Source: Diadema setosum
Lineage: Eukaryota; Echinodermata; Echinoidea; Diadematoida; Diadematidae
Assembly: GCA_033980235.1 (NCBI GenBank)
Contig: CM067077.1
Span: forward strand, 3,461,972 to 3,525,971
Direction of reading: 5' to 3'
Length of the DNA: 64,000 bases
How positions within the stretch are numbered: the first letter of the stretch is position 1; each line of letters starts with the position of its first letter. Positions 55,250-64,000 of this stretch are shown here, in pieces. The notes beneath the pieces are model-generated. The model was not told the origin of the DNA. It made no database searches and saw only the letters and a list, made by a program, of their open reading frames with translations. The position numbers were made by a program, and so were the translations under genes.

Positions 55250-56013
55250 CTATTGATAGAAGTAGGACAAAAGAATTCGTCATTTTCAGTCTATGTTGAT
55301 GTTGGATTTGGATTCTAAGTGTGCAATCATCTGAAGTGAGAAAAAAACGTACACAAAAAAGAAAAGAAAAAGGAATTATGTTTACTTAGAAATATGATCC
55401 ATTGTCCAAACGAAATTGCATATTTTATTTCATTTCCTTTTTTTTCATGTCGTTTATATCATTCAGAACAACTGTATACACATAGGCACACAAAATCAAT
55501 ACAAAATTGTTATCATGTTGTAATTATTATTATATTATTATGTTTATCAAAGGTTATACTATGGATTGAAATGCAATAATGTCATGCCTTTTATGACAAA
55601 TACAAAACTAAATGGACTGATAATGGAGGGGAATGACAAACCTAATAAAAATAAATAAACATTTACTAATAATTGCTAACTGCTGATGTTGTTTAATGCA
55701 TGGTAATTTTTAGACACGTGCTATTGATATCCCAATCTACTCATCCACACCTATCATCACTATTTCCGTTACGCACACAACTTACTGAAATTAAATGTTT
55801 CTTCAGATATTTACAAAATAATCAAAACAGGTCATTGTATTATGTGCATTATAATGTTATGACGTTCAAGACACATTAAGTCATTCTAGTTGTCTTAATT
55901 GTGACAAAAATGAAAGCATAATAATGTGCCATGATGCTGTGTCTACCGGATATTAAAATACTGACAATTAAACAACAGCGCACTGAGGCGCTGGTGACGT
56001 GAAAAGAACTTAC
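55250..56013 (-). other. NLR intron after the NACHT exon
   Basis: AT-rich, with a consensus donor GTAAGT at 56013-56008. No repeat or exon identified. A minus-strand frame read through this donor adds a hydrophobic tail that ends in a stop at about 55878. That could be an intron-retention isoform but is more likely intronic. Confidence 0.45.
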
Positions 56014-57581
56014 AAAGTAACCACATGCCTCCCATGCATAGACCCATCCCGAGGCTGTATGGTAAGGACCTCTGATACTCAGAGACTTCTTTTCATTGAG
56101 GTAAGGAATTAGAGGCTGAAGAGCATCCAGTCTATGGCATTCAAATGCTACATCAATGATAAACTCAAGTTTCTCTTCATCAGGTAACATCTTGCATAAG
56201 GAACTCAGGACAGCCTTTCCGACATCTACGCCTTGCGCTGCAGTGAAGTAGAGAAGGTAAGAAAATTTTTCAAAGTCTTCAATCAGTTTATTGTTCAGCT
56301 GGTTGAACTCTTCTGGATTGTTCTCATACAGCCACGCCAGATGCAATCCTGCCATGTACTCCTGAAACAGTTTGTGGGGTATTCTATATTCGACCAAACG
56401 CTTTGTTCTTCTCTTGTTGTTTTCCCTTCTGGAAACAAAGTGTTCCTCTCTTGTAAGAACTCCAATTTCACATGCCGTCTTAACATCGACGTCACTTACG
56501 GTGAGGTCTTTATCTCCAAATACAAGCTGGTTTCTGAGGAGGTTAGACAAGGCGTCTTTGCCAAAATTCTGTAAACAGTCGTCACCTCGCACCAATTTTG
56601 TTTCTTGCGCCTCTTCGTCTGTCTCCTTTCCAGCAAAGTGGACTTTAAGATGATGGATCAATTCGTCGAAAAAATTGGCGAAAGTTTCCAGCCCCTGAAT
56701 TACACTGCGGTTTCCTTCATTCTGCCAAATAAAACAAAGCATGCTGCAGTAAATCGGGTAGGGTGCCATATTCTGTGCTACGATGCTCTCACTGTCTGTC
56801 ATCAAGCTGATAAGACTGTTTCTGGCCTCTTCGTTGTGGGGGAAGAATTTTGAAATATAGCACGAAACATCATCTGGCTTGAAACCCTCAATCTCTACAA
56901 ATGTGTACTGTTTCTCGAGTTTAGTGTCGGATTTTATCCGCTCCTTTTTCCATGGTCGAGTGGTAACAATGACTCGGACATTTTTGAACTTTTCGCCTCT
57001 GATCACAGCAATGGTAGCATCATCATTCGAAGCACTCTTGCTGATTTCCTTTGCGTACTCATCAAGACCGTCATAGAGAATCAAAACTTTTTGTTGGTTT
57101 GTTCGAATGTACTCGTCCAATTCAAGCCCCTCGATTTCTAGTTCATCAGACAAGTTGCCCATGATGGTATCACCGAAACATATGCTCTCCTCAATTTCTC
57201 TCAGATGTATAAGAAAAACGAGATCAATAGTCTTCAGGCGTTTCCCCAAGGCCCAGTCCAATGCAAGCTTGGCAAGGAATGTTGTTTTGCCAACGCCCGC
57301 TTCTCCATATATTGCAATTCGAGTGGGCAAACCTATTTCAGTGCCAATTCGCTCCAAGTGATCGATAAATTCATTGTAATTTACGTCTGTTTTTACGTCC
57401 CCATCTTGAGAGCACATCACTAAATTTGTATATATTTCTTCAAGCTTCATTGATGATTTGGAATGAAGTGGAGAAGTGCGCACGTCTCTGCATGATCGAT
57501 GACAAAAACCCCGTAACTCATTCTTCAGCAATTGCAGAATTTTGTCATCAGGAAACTTTGGTTGTACCTGCGGAACACTGG
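56014..57581 (-). CDS. NLR exon: NACHT NTPase domain
   Basis: This 1568-nt exon encodes the nucleotide-binding core of the receptor. After a linker come MKLEEIYTNLVM and IAIYGEAGVGKTTFLAKLAL (Walker A, 57280-57306), VLILYDGLDEYAKE (Walker B, near 57055-57078), VRVIVTTRPWKKE (sensor 1, near 56950-56967), FKPDDVSCYISKFFP and the NACHT-associated winged-helix region ending in IPHKLFQEYMAGLHLAWL. The exon ends EACGYF at donor GTAAGT. The acceptor is TTCTGCCCTCTTTCAG. CC at the start completes a Gly-to-Ala codon (G|CC) from the Death exon. NACHT domains bind ATP and drive oligomerisation. All key residues seen are intact. It shows the single-exon NACHT typical of invertebrate NLR families. Confidence 0.95.
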
Positions 57582-58129
57582 CTGAAAGAGGGCAGAATAA
57601 GGTTCGTTCATGGTTACTAAACTGGAATATTCCTGATTTGCGACGTTACGTCTACTTTCACCAAAATTAAGGGCTTAATCATCTCATCATCAGGCTATGA
57701 TAAATGCACATGTTCATTTACCTTGACATCAGAGATTCCAAATATTTGAAATGTGATAGGATCATTTACATTTTGCAGCACTTGTGAACTTGAAGAGGTT
57801 CCAGAACAGAATAAGCTTCTAAGCTAACGACTGAGATCTTGTCCAGGCTTTTTACTAATGACCGGAAATAAAAAATTGCTCTTCACAAAGTATCTGTAAC
57901 CAGCCTATGATATTAAGATGTCACAATAAGTGATTATAACTATTGCATTTGTTTTCTAATGAGCTAAGTCCAAATATTATAGACGACTTTTTCAATAATC
58001 ATGCTTGTATTCTAACGTCTTAATCACTCTTTTCACAGAGATTTAAGGCCCCTTTTTAGGACGACATTGTGAAAGTGCATACTCTTCACCTTTTAATCTT
58101 TAAATGGGTATAACATGGCGATGACATAC
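57582..58129 (-). other. NLR intron between the Death and NACHT exons
   Basis: 548 bp, GTATGT donor at 58129-58124 and CTTTCAG acceptor at 57588-57582. No repeat seen. Confidence 0.7.
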
Positions 58130-58422
58130 CTAATGGTAGATGTATATCAGCAATCCGGACTAGCCTGGCTCTCTTCAGAGCTTCTCTCAGGTCTGATCGA
58201 AGTGACGACGGGCTCACTCCCGTACTCCATTTACGAAGCATGCAGACAGTTCCTTTATTCGTTATTTCATGGTGACGATAGTTAGTTTTGATGAAGTTCT
58301 GGCATTCCGCCACAGTGAAGCCCAACCCTTTCCCGAGGTTCTCGATGTCTTCATTCTCTGAGATATCTCTGGCAATATCTCTCAAAATGAAATCCACATC
58401 ACGTGACTGATCTTCAGGCATT
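58130..58422 (-). CDS. NLR exon: Death domain
   Basis: Encodes MPEDQSRDVDFILRDIARDI, NLGKGLGFTVAECQNFI, NYRHHEITNKGTVCMLRKW and LRSDLREALKRARLVRIADI. This is the six-helix Death-domain pattern with the conserved Leu-Gly-Phe and the Met-Leu-x-x-Trp of helix 5. Death domains mediate homotypic binding to adaptors such as MyD88- or FADD-like proteins; the partner is unknown here. An acceptor (CATACATTACAG) lies one base before this ATG, so this Met is probably internal: the extra A completes AG|A from the exon at 60263-60345. If the upstream exon is wrong, translation could begin here. Donor AG|GTATGT, phase 1. Confidence 0.9.
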
Positions 58423-60262
58423 CTGTAATGTATGGTCAGGAAAATGATTACTTGTAGTACTCTTCATCCGTGTAAATTACAAGAAATCAATTCTGATATA
58501 GCTAGAAAATTAGTGCCAAAATTATGCCTATTATCAGCCAGCATATATACAGTTTGTGCATTTGTGAATTTGTAAAAATGGATCTGTAATCTGTTAAATG
58601 GAGACTGGCTGGAAAGCTCCCCATCAGGGAGTGGAGAGTGAACATTGTCTGTGCTGGCGGGAAATGATGTTTCCGTAGACCGGGGTTATAATGCACTTTG
58701 AGCACTCTTACAGAATGGATTTGAAGTAAATATAAATTCATATTATTATTATTATTATTATTATCATTATTATTATTATTATTATTATTATCATTATTAT
58801 CATCATCATCATAAATTGTTATTATTGCTAAGTTTTAAGACACGATATTCTAATGACTATAAGACAATGAAAAAAAAAGTAATTGTATAAATTATAGAAG
58901 AGCATAAACTAGTATAAAACAAAATACTGCGGTCTTCTGTGCGGTGGGGTTGCTTACATGCCTCTCAATATGCAAGGGAGATGTGTGAAACAATTACATC
59001 CAAGATCTGCTCTGTGAACTAAAATGTATTCATTTCTGTCGTATAATCAGCTTACATTAGTATTTCGTCAGAGTGTTATGACTGAAACTTAACGAATTTA
59101 AACATCCATTTATTGTACCTTTCTAACTACAAGACTACAAAATCAAGGCCTATACCATCGAGTAGGCCGGTATACTCACCACAATAGACAATAGCACATC
59201 CATTTACATTGCAGTGATTAAAGGCATCACATGGTTATTTCTGTTAATGATGAGCATCTTTTGTGTGTTCCAGCTATTCATTCATTTTCAACCGGAGACT
59301 TATTGGCGGGTGCTGTTCGTTATTCCGAAGGTTCGCTATTCCGAAGGTTCGTTGTTCCGAAGGGTCGTTAATCCGAAACACGCAAATTCCCTATAACTAG
59401 AGGTTCGTTAATCCGAAAATGAAAAGGGGTTCGTTAATCCGAAAATTTGTGGTGTTATTCCGAAGGTTCGTTATTCCGAAGATCGGTTAATCCGACAATG
59501 AAATTCGGAACAATGAACCTTCGGAATGACGAATCTTAGGAATAAAGAGCCTTCGGAATAACGAACCTTCGGAATAACGAGCTGTAACCCTTATTGGCAT
59601 GCAAAGAGGTAGTTTAGGCATTTCTTTTTGAATTTCTGATCATCAATGAACCAAATTTGTAGTTGTTGTTTTCCTTTTTAATAATTTTTTTTGGTGCACT
59701 AGTACTTTGAAATGAGTAACCTTCAATGGAGTCCATAACCAGATCTTCTCTTCTTCGTTAATACCTGACAATTAGGCAATCTCCTATGTGACGAATCACA
59801 AACAGGAGAAAGTCGATGTAACGTACACAAATGGATATAGGTTTTCCAGATGCTAACCTTATCATGCAATCAAAGTAGTCGATCAATTTGTACAATGCAA
59901 AACAAAGTTCGAATGGCTCAGAGAATAAAACCAGCCCTAATCCAGATGCCCTGTTACGTCTGCGAATCATTGTAATCATGAGTCGAAATGTGCCTTTGAA
60001 AACTCATGTCAATCACGTGAAAATTCCCGACTGGTTTTCCTTTTGTGAAGCAATCACAGCAAAATGTTTTTCAACTGAACTGAACATGATTTTACAAAGG
60101 TCAGAAACATACACTTGGAACTTTCCATTTTTTTTTTTAAGAAACCCGGTATGCAAGCTTTATCCACTATCCTGCCTGTCATCAAAACTGAAAGTCATAC
60201 GGACGATTTGAAGACATTCCTGTCTGATTATAATTTCCTGTTTTGACTGTGATATGGTTTAC
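58423..60262 (-). other. First coding intron of the NLR gene
   Basis: Contains an (ATT)n microsatellite at 58742-58811 and the miniature foldback element at 59308-59589. The minus-strand frame 59758-59979 ends near a possible donor but carries no motif. Confidence 0.5.
59308..59589. mobile_element. Miniature foldback element with 16-bp tandem repeats, 9-bp duplication
   Basis: Left units of GTTCGTTATTCCGAAG (three to four, then degenerate GGTTCGTTAATCCGAAAA) face right units of CTTCGGAATAACGAAC (three, then degenerate). CTTATTGGC occurs at 59299-59307 and again at 59590-59598. The outermost bases pair as GGGTGCTGTTCGTTATTCCG against GGTTACAGCTCGTTATTCCG. There is no ORF. Architecture resembles a shrunken TU/foldback element, but a 9-bp duplication is more usual for Mutator-like or Drosophila FB elements. 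Confidence 0.82.
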
Positions 60263-60345
60263 CTCTTCTCATGAATTTGGTGTTGTAACTTGGAATGTTT
60301 TTCAGCCTTAGCTGGCTGTTCTTCCCTCTCACGCTTTTTGGGCAT
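60263..60345 (-). CDS. Proposed first coding exon of the NLR gene
   Basis: ATG at 60345-60343 opens MPKKREREEQPAKAEKHSKL then QHQIHEK, and AG is followed by the donor GTAAAC. The two leftover bases AG plus the first base A of the Death exon make Arg, and the frame continues without a stop. PKKRERE is a basic cluster that could act as a nuclear-localisation-like signal, though NLRs are normally cytosolic. The ATG has A at -3. No signal peptide. Supported by phase and splice consensus only; a transcript would settle it. Confidence 0.6.
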
Positions 60346-60500
60346 GATTTCCAGCGAAGTATTGACGCCCAGAATGCATGAAGTCGAAATGGAGGATGGT
60401 GCAGGGTTGTAGTAAGTTTGTCCTATACTGGCGATTCCACGTCATAAGGCGACTAGACTGGGAGAAGGGCGTGGCTACATGTAAGACAGGTTAATCGATG
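60346..60500 (-). promoter_or_regulatory. Putative 5' UTR/promoter-proximal region of the NLR gene
   Basis: The sequence directly upstream (on the minus strand) of the proposed start codon is relatively GC-rich, with a GC-box-like GGGCGTGG on the plus strand (60468-60475). No TATA box at a defined distance is visible. The start site is not determined. Confidence 0.3.
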
Positions 60501-61656
60501 AACTGATCATCAGAACCTCTCACCGGACTGACTTCTTAGTTCATGACCTGGAATGAATAAGGCATATGATCACTCTTTTTGCTGTCATTGACCAGTGTAC
60601 TTTATATTTGTGTAGGATAGAGAACTGTCTCCTGGGCACTGTTGCAAAAAAGTTGAGATCTTCATTAAACATTAAACATTAAGCATACATAATATTATCT
60701 AAGTACCAAATTCTGATTGACCAATATCTGACTCTAGTAAGATATTCTGACTTGCATTTGATTGCATGTGCTCATCCAAAAGAACGCAGAATTCAAAAAA
60801 AAAAATGAATTAGAGTAGTTTGATTACTATCGTGACTATGAAGTGTACTTTTAGTTGTATTATAGACCTACCTGCATCGTTTGTGTAAAGAAATAAACGA
60901 TTAAGAAAAAAAAATAACCAAGAAGGCCGATTACACTCAGGAACTAATCATAGTCCCGGAGCCTTTTCTGTTTGCGTGCTGCGCTCACTTGTATGTATGT
61001 ATGTGAGTGTGTGTGTTTGTGTGTGTGTGTGTGCATGGGTGTGTTTCAGCTTCAGTTTCAGCAAGTTTTATTTATCCATTGAATAGAACAAAAATGATTA
61101 TGACAATATCACATATTCGCAAGTCATGGACATATGAACAGGGGTTCGTGGTATAATCATGAATTAAAATAATACATTCTATATTTCATGACGACAAATC
61201 TTTATTGGTATTAATGTGGAGGAGTCCGTTTGTCAATTTATTGGTATAAAGGTGGAGGAGTCCGTTCGTCAATTTTCAAATCGCTTGAATTGGACAAGGG
61301 CGCGTAAGAATTACGGCTTGGAACAATTCTTCTTTTTTTTCTTACAGAAGGAACACAACACATACGTATATATAGAATAACTAACACAAAACTTTCATGT
61401 ATTTTGAATGTCACTTGACCGAAATGGACATCACAAGGTGGAAAATACAAAAGGAAAAATAAGAAAAATGAGAATAAGGGACAAAAATAAGAGGTACCCA
61501 TATAGCAAAAGTAAAGAGAAGAGGAAAGAAGGGAAGGGGAAGAAAACGTATTTAATGTTCAGGAGTTGGGAGCTAAAAACGGCATATTTTTAATTCGAGT
61601 GATATATATTCTTCTGTGCTGCAAAAGCTTCTGATGTGTTTGATGATAATGAACAG
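60501..61656. other. Intergenic region, no gene seen
   Basis: Contains a GT microsatellite near 60995-61034 and a near-duplicate GGTATTAATGTGGAGGAGTC / GGTATAAAGGTGGAGGAGTC pair (61207 and 61241). No supported coding sequence. Confidence 0.4.
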
Positions 61657-61947
61657 TTAAATGAAAAGATGTGTTTTGAGCCGTAATCTAAAGACTGCCA
61701 CGGTTTGGGATTTCCGGACTTCTAATGGTAGATCATTTCAGAGTTTGGGAGTTGCACAGGCAAATGCTCTGTCTCCCAGTTTTACTTTTGTTGTACATGT
61801 TGGAATTTGTAAGAGAAGAGTGTCCTTAGAACTGCGCAAATTGTGAGTGTGTCTATGGGATTTAAATACGAATAATTCGAATATGTACATGTACCTGGGG
61901 GTTTGACCAATGAGTGACTTATATACAATCAACAAAATCTTAAACAA
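61657..61947 (-). pseudogene. LINE ORF2 C-terminal fragment with a nonsense change
   Basis: The minus strand reads FKILLIVYKSLIGQTPRYMY, then HNLRSSKDTLLLQIP and KVKLGDRAFACATPKL, then a TGA where the family has Trp (PKL-W-N). It continues in frame NDLPLEVRKSQTVAVF and RLKTHLFI to a natural stop at 61657-61659. This is the C-terminal region of a CR1/L2-group RT from a family different from the L2 copies at 1 and 6577. Only this 3' piece is present. Confidence 0.78.
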
Positions 61948-62099
61948 TATTTGTTTACGAATCGGAAGCTAGTTTAAGTCTTTCAGAAGAGGAGTAATCC
62001 TTGAAAACCTGGGTTTGTTACAAATAAGCCTTCCGCAGGAGTTTTGGACTCGCTGCATGCCCCCAACTTGAGAATCAGGGAGTCCATACAATAACCCAT

Positions 62100-62680
62100 T
62101 GCAATAATCCGTATCCGGGCACTTACCCCCTGGGCAACCACCCCCCGGATAACTACCACAAGGATAATTACCCCCCAGGGCTATTCCCCCCTAGGGCAAA
62201 TACCACCCGGAAAACTACCCTCCTAGGGCAATTGCCCTCAAGGGCAATTACCCCCTAGGGCAACTACCCCCCGGACAACTACCCTCTTAGGGCAATCACC
62301 CCCCAGGGCAATTCCCCCTAGGACAACTACCCACCGGATAACTACCCACCGGTTAACTGCCCCCCAGATAACTACCACCCGGATAACTACCCCCTGGATA
62401 ACTACCTCCCGGAGAACTATCCCCTGGATAACTGCCACCAGGATAACTACCACCCAGATAACTACCACCCGGATAACTACCCCCTGGATAACTACCTCCC
62501 GGAGAACTACCCCCTGGATAACTACCACCAGGATAAATACCACCCAGATAACTACCACCCGGATACCTACTACCTGGATAACTACCACCCAGATAACTAC
62601 CACCAGGATAACTACCACCCGGATAACTACCACCCGGATAACTACCACCAGGATAACTACCCCCCGGATAACTAATTTTT
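62100..62680. repeat. 15-bp tandem array (GGATAACTACCACCC), about 35 units
   Basis: Units are homogeneous near 62350-62675 and degrade to the left (GGGCAATTACCCCC forms near 62150-62310). In the minus-strand frames this appears as SYPGG or VVIRV repeats; it is not a gene. The unit length and one-sided decay mirror the terminal arrays of the foldback element at 41625-45298, but no inverted partner lies in the window. Confidence 0.88.
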
Positions 62681-62689
62681 ATGAATATC

Positions 62690-64000
62690 ATGAACGGTGT
62701 CTGTCAAACAATCAAAAAGAAAAAGCAAGCGCATGAGGGGGTAGATAAATGGCATTTGTCCTTTCACACGAAGGTGATTTAGTCTTTTCAGACCTGAAAT
62801 TCAGCGATCTGGTGCAAACTTTTGGTGCAAAAAGAAAGGAATAATTGAATAAATAGGGCTCTTTTAGGAAAGTGTTACAATCACAAACTTTTTAGCTCTT
62901 ATTCCGAGTCATCATCTCTATGTATGAACAAAATCTAGTGAAGTAGAGTTTAGGGTTGGGGTGAGGGAGAAGGATTTCCCCTTCCGCTCGACGGAGCTTT
63001 TGCGTTGTTAGAATTGAAATAAAGCGATCCGAAGCACCCTTTTTTGTGCAGAATTAGGAAATTGTCATTCCCCGAACTGTATTAAGTCTATAGAGGGGAC
63101 CAAGCAATGGGAGGGTGGCAAAGTAGCTTTCCCATATTCGAGGGAGCTCTTTTTAGTTTTAGAACTGAAATTTAAAAATCTGTAGCACACTTTTTTTGAA
63201 TGTCTGGAAATTTGTCAATCAAAAAATGTGGAAGGGGATAAGCGCTATCCAGCCCCCCCCCCCCCCACCCCCTCTCGCACGAGGGACATTCTGTATTTTC
63301 TGCTTGCATTTAAACGTTTTGATGCAAATATTTTGTGGCATATTTGGAAAACTGTCTATGTTCAGTCTCCTTGCATGCATGGAGGGGGGGGGGGGGGGGG
63401 CGAGCTATCACCACACTTCCAGTTCGAGGGAGCTTTTGCCTTTTTAAAGTTACAATTTAGATATCTCGAATGCGGTTTGATGAAATATTTGGGTAAACAA
63501 CTGATCTTGTGAAAATAAGAGAGGAAGGTGTTAATTGAAAGGGAATTTCCTTTTGTACATGAAATAACATTCGAGTTTTCCGAATATAAGTGATATAAGT
63601 GTTGTACACTCAGAAGTATTCAGGATTTTTTTTTTTTTGAAATAGTCTATACATCATCCAACAAGATTGAATACTGTTCAGCTCTCTTACCGCTCTGAAG
63701 GTGGGTGTATGAACGTCAAGCAATATGCGGAAAAATGATATAATCACATTTCTGCTTCCTCTGTTGTTGTTGTTTTTTTCTTCCAATTTCAGGGAGGATG
63801 ATTGAACAGGCAATCCCCCCTCCTCCATTTCAGGGGTGGGGGATGTATACCCCAATCCCACCCCCGATGGCTTTGTGTAATGTAGCATGCCGATAGGTAT
63901 CAACGACGTAGGCCTCTCTGTAGACACATATAGAGAGAACCACACGTGTGCAAAATACGTATCGCTATATGCTTACCTATACATTCAGATAATTATGTAT
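62690..64000. repeat. Degenerate repeat region with poly-C/poly-G tracts, no gene seen
   Basis: Three loosely similar blocks of about 180 bp (near 62880, 63010 and 63160) share GAGGGAGCTTTT-type and TTAGAATTGAAAT-type strings. Poly-C lies near 63251-63266 and poly-G near 63384-63401. Frames here are low complexity. Confidence 0.45.

Larger units (their letters stand above)
9410..60345 (-). other. NLR gene locus: Death-NACHT-LRR receptor, about 50 kb, 17 proposed exons
   Basis: All exons lie on the minus strand in the expected protein order: basic N-terminus, Death domain, NACHT ATPase, many LRR pairs and a C-terminal LRR-like cap. Proposed exon lengths in nt are 83, 293 (292 coding plus one joining base), 1568, 180, nine of 168, 96, 362, 115 (or 98) and 162. 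They sum to 4371 nt, about 1456 codons with no internal stop. From family knowledge, NLRs are cytosolic sensors: LRRs sense ligand, NACHT binds ATP and oligomerises, and the Death domain recruits signalling partners. Large Death-NACHT-LRR families are known from sea urchin and amphioxus. Introns carry a Gmr1 element, a LINE/TU nest and many MITEs. Exon order and phase are directly visible; expression is not. The 3' end is the least certain part. Confidence 0.82.

Noticed and set aside
55876..56013. Extension of the NACHT frame past 56014 as a transmembrane tail
   Set aside because: A consensus GTAAGT donor stands at the border and the next LRR exon joins in frame, so this is intron unless retained.
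62238..62691. Collagen-like SYPGG and VVIRV open frames on the minus strand
   Set aside because: Produced by a 15-bp tandem repeat; no start context, no non-repeat sequence, no splice support.

Overview
This is a eukaryotic, AT-rich, repeat-crowded window with small exons, GT-AG introns, non-LTR and LTR retrotransposons, MITEs, SINEs, microsatellites and many long poly-C/poly-G tracts. Three signals point to a deuterostome invertebrate, most likely a sea urchin: a Death-NACHT-LRR (NLR) immune receptor, a Gmr1-type Ty3/gypsy element whose integrase precedes the reverse transcriptase, and a foldback transposon with 15-bp tandem repeats in its inverted ends and an 8-bp target duplication, as known for sea urchin TU elements. 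The species is an inference; amphioxus or a hemichordate is not excluded.

Host genes. One large minus-strand gene spans about 60.35 kb down to about 9.4-12.6 kb. I rebuilt it exon by exon from splice sites and reading phase: a short first coding exon (60.3 kb), a Death-domain exon (58.1-58.4 kb), a large NACHT exon (56.0-57.6 kb), one 180-nt LRR exon (55.1 kb), nine exons of exactly 168 nt each encoding two LRR repeats (53.3, 52.6, 50.0, 49.4, 47.6, 39.6, 21.9, 21.0, 20.3 kb), a 96-nt LRR exon (15.6 kb), a 362-nt C-terminal LRR-type exon (12.7-13.0 kb) and two tentative terminal exons (10.3 and 9.5 kb). All junctions are phase-compatible and predict a protein of about 1450 residues. The only other host coding sequence I support is the last exon of a plus-strand serine beta-lactamase-like protein (4035-4220), convergent with the NLR gene.

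Mobile DNA. The long introns of the NLR gene hold most insertions. A Gmr1-like LTR retrotransposon (30316-38223) has two 1612-bp LTRs that look identical, an ATTAC target duplication and an uninterrupted 1450-codon Gag-PR-IN-RT-RH frame, so it is very young and may be active. At 41.2-47.3 kb a degenerate LINE is split by a 3.67-kb TU-like foldback element, which itself holds a piggyBac-like MITE: a three-level nest. A 282-bp miniature foldback with 9-bp target duplication lies at 59.3 kb. Other elements are L2-like LINEs (1-472 and 6577-8693), a pogo/Tigger-like element (1557-2744), several palindromic MITEs, a TGACCTTTGACC-rich repeat element (18084-19374), two tRNA-derived SINE pieces, and tandem arrays at 22.65-26.0 kb and 62.1-62.7 kb.

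The remaining sequence (about 3.3-4.0, 4.2-6.6, 8.7-9.4, 26.6-29.9 and 60.4-64 kb and the intron interiors) shows no gene that I can support. There is no rRNA gene, CRISPR array or prokaryotic feature.
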